Shown: piece by piece, positions 63,403 through 64,000 of the stretch | Position numbering within the stretch: the stretch's first letter is position 1 | Layout of the letters: every line of letters starts with the position of its first letter | From: Bradyrhizobium septentrionale | GTDB lineage: Bacteria; Pseudomonadota; Alphaproteobacteria; Rhizobiales; Xanthobacteraceae | Assembly: GCF_011516645.4 (NCBI RefSeq) | Contig: NZ_CP088285.1 | Location: forward strand, 7,210,501-7,274,500 | Direction of reading: 5' to 3' | DNA: 64,000 bases | Made by a program: the position numbers and the translations under genes | Notes under the pieces: generated by a model | What the model was told of the DNA's origin: nothing | Database searches by the model: none | What the model saw: the letters and a program-made list of their open reading frames with translations, nothing else

Positions 63403-64000
63403 GCGGAATGGGCAATTCGGTTCGCGTGCTCTCGACATTGGCGCTGAAGGGCGCGGTCGCGCGGCTTGCCTCGGCCTATCAGGCGGCAAGCGGCGTTGCG
63501 ATCGATGCCGATTTCGCGCCGACGCTGGCGCTGCTCGAGCGCCTGCGTGGCGGCGAGGCGGCTGATCTGGTGATTTTGACCAAGGAAGGCCTCGACGAGA
63601 TGATCGGCGAAGGCCGCGTTGCGCGGGATAGCGCCGTCGATCTCGCGCGCTCCTATGTCGGCGTTGCGGTGAAGGCGAGCGCCGCGCATCCCGACATCAC
63701 AACCGAAGCCGCGCTGCGTGCGGCGCTGCTCGGTGCACGGGCGGTGGCCTATTCGCGGCTCGGCGCCAGCGGCATCCTGTTCGCGCGGCTGATCGAGCGG
63801 CTCGGCATCGCCACTGACATCAACGCGCGTGCGGTGATCATTCCCGCAGGCTTCACCGCGGAAAAGCTCGTCAGTGGTGAGGCCGATCTTGCGATCCAGC
63901 AGATCAGCGAGTTGAAGCAGATCGATGGCATCGAGATCGTCGGGCCGATTCCCCTGAACCTGCAGACGCCGGCGGTGTTTTCCGCCGGCCGGATAGCCAC
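63399..64000 (+). CDS. Periplasmic-binding-fold (ModA-like) protein, incomplete
   Basis: About 200 codons lie in the window; the gene continues past the right edge. It starts MSGMGNSVRVLSTLALKGAV, without a signal peptide. Then SAYQAASGVAIDADFAPTLA, LILTKEGLDEMIGEGRV-like and AYSRLGASGILFARLIERLG segments show the class II solute-binding fold of ModA-type molybdate-binding proteins. The ATG overlaps the preceding stop as ATGA; a second ATG three codons on is an alternative start. The missing signal suggests a cytoplasmic sensor instead of transport. Confidence 0.75.
   Translation, partial: MSGMGNSVRVLSTLALKGAVARLASAYQAASGVAIDADFAPTLALLERLRGGEAADLVILTKEGLDEMIGEGRVARDSAVDLARSYVGVAVKASAAHPDITTEAALRAALLGARAVAYSRLGASGILFARLIERLGIATDINARAVIIPAGFTAEKLVSGEADLAIQQISELKQIDGIEIVGPIPLNLQTPAVFSAGRIA

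Overview
This 64 kb stretch looks like ordinary chromosome from a slow-growing rhizobial alphaproteobacterium of the Bradyrhizobium/Rhodopseudomonas group. The evidence is a high G+C content, many GTG/TTG starts, a eukaryote-like type II glutamine synthetase behind a -24/-12 promoter, the alphaproteobacterial blocks lptF-lptG-lptD-surA-pdxA-rsmA and pgsA-hdaA-ppk-ppx beside purM-purN, and many short palindromic intergenic repeats. The genus is inferred from gene content and remembered protein similarity. No rRNA, tRNA, CRISPR array, complete insertion sequence or prophage was seen.

Layout. 1-8 kb (minus strand) is the LPS-export and outer-membrane-assembly operon lptF-lptG-lptD-surA with pdxA and rsmA, followed closely by a truncated zinc alcohol dehydrogenase. 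8-15 kb carries pepA, holC, a lipoprotein, an ABC-F ATPase, two small proteins, ndk and a TerC-family transporter. 15-19 kb has a decayed EF-hand fragment and a B12-binding-type radical SAM enzyme whose end overlaps ppx. 17-27 kb holds ppx, ppk, hdaA, a CDP-alcohol phosphatidyltransferase, purM-purN, a cold-shock protein and rnd. 26.5-27.65 kb is a 1.1 kb non-coding region made of three inverted-repeat elements and a roughly 400-base structured element. 27.6-35 kb is accessory: an acyltransferase, a chromate transporter, an orphan lower-GC gene, a DASS transporter, a hidden 36-residue membrane peptide and selO. 35-47 kb carries aspS, a large periplasmic protein, maeB, a DoxX protein, a DHFR-like reductase, a polysaccharide deacetylase, a glutathione peroxidase and a two-domain L,D-transpeptidase. 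47-50 kb is a cluster of small exported proteins, two of them shorter than 60 codons. 49-64 kb has a MocR regulator divergent from a PNPOx-like protein, an M20 hydrolase, a B12-binding-like protein, a thioesterase, a GNAT enzyme, a DUF2161 nuclease-like protein, two GrlR-like proteins (one a tandem), a dihydropteridine-reductase-like SDR, an SGNH hydrolase, a PTP, an MliC-like inhibitor, glnII and the start of a periplasmic-binding-type protein.

Functional links: the lpt genes export LPS, and SurA-type chaperones assist folding of outer-membrane proteins such as LptD. Ppk and Ppx make and degrade polyphosphate. PurM and PurN are successive-pathway purine enzymes encoded with a 4-base overlap. 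GlnII assimilates ammonia under probable sigma-54/NtrC control. No obvious new multi-gene defence or metabolic system was found. The best candidates for new biology are the orphan gene at 30472-31647, the structured element at 27026-27440, the tandem GrlR-like protein joined to a signal-less binding protein, and the repeat families that reach into gene starts and stops.
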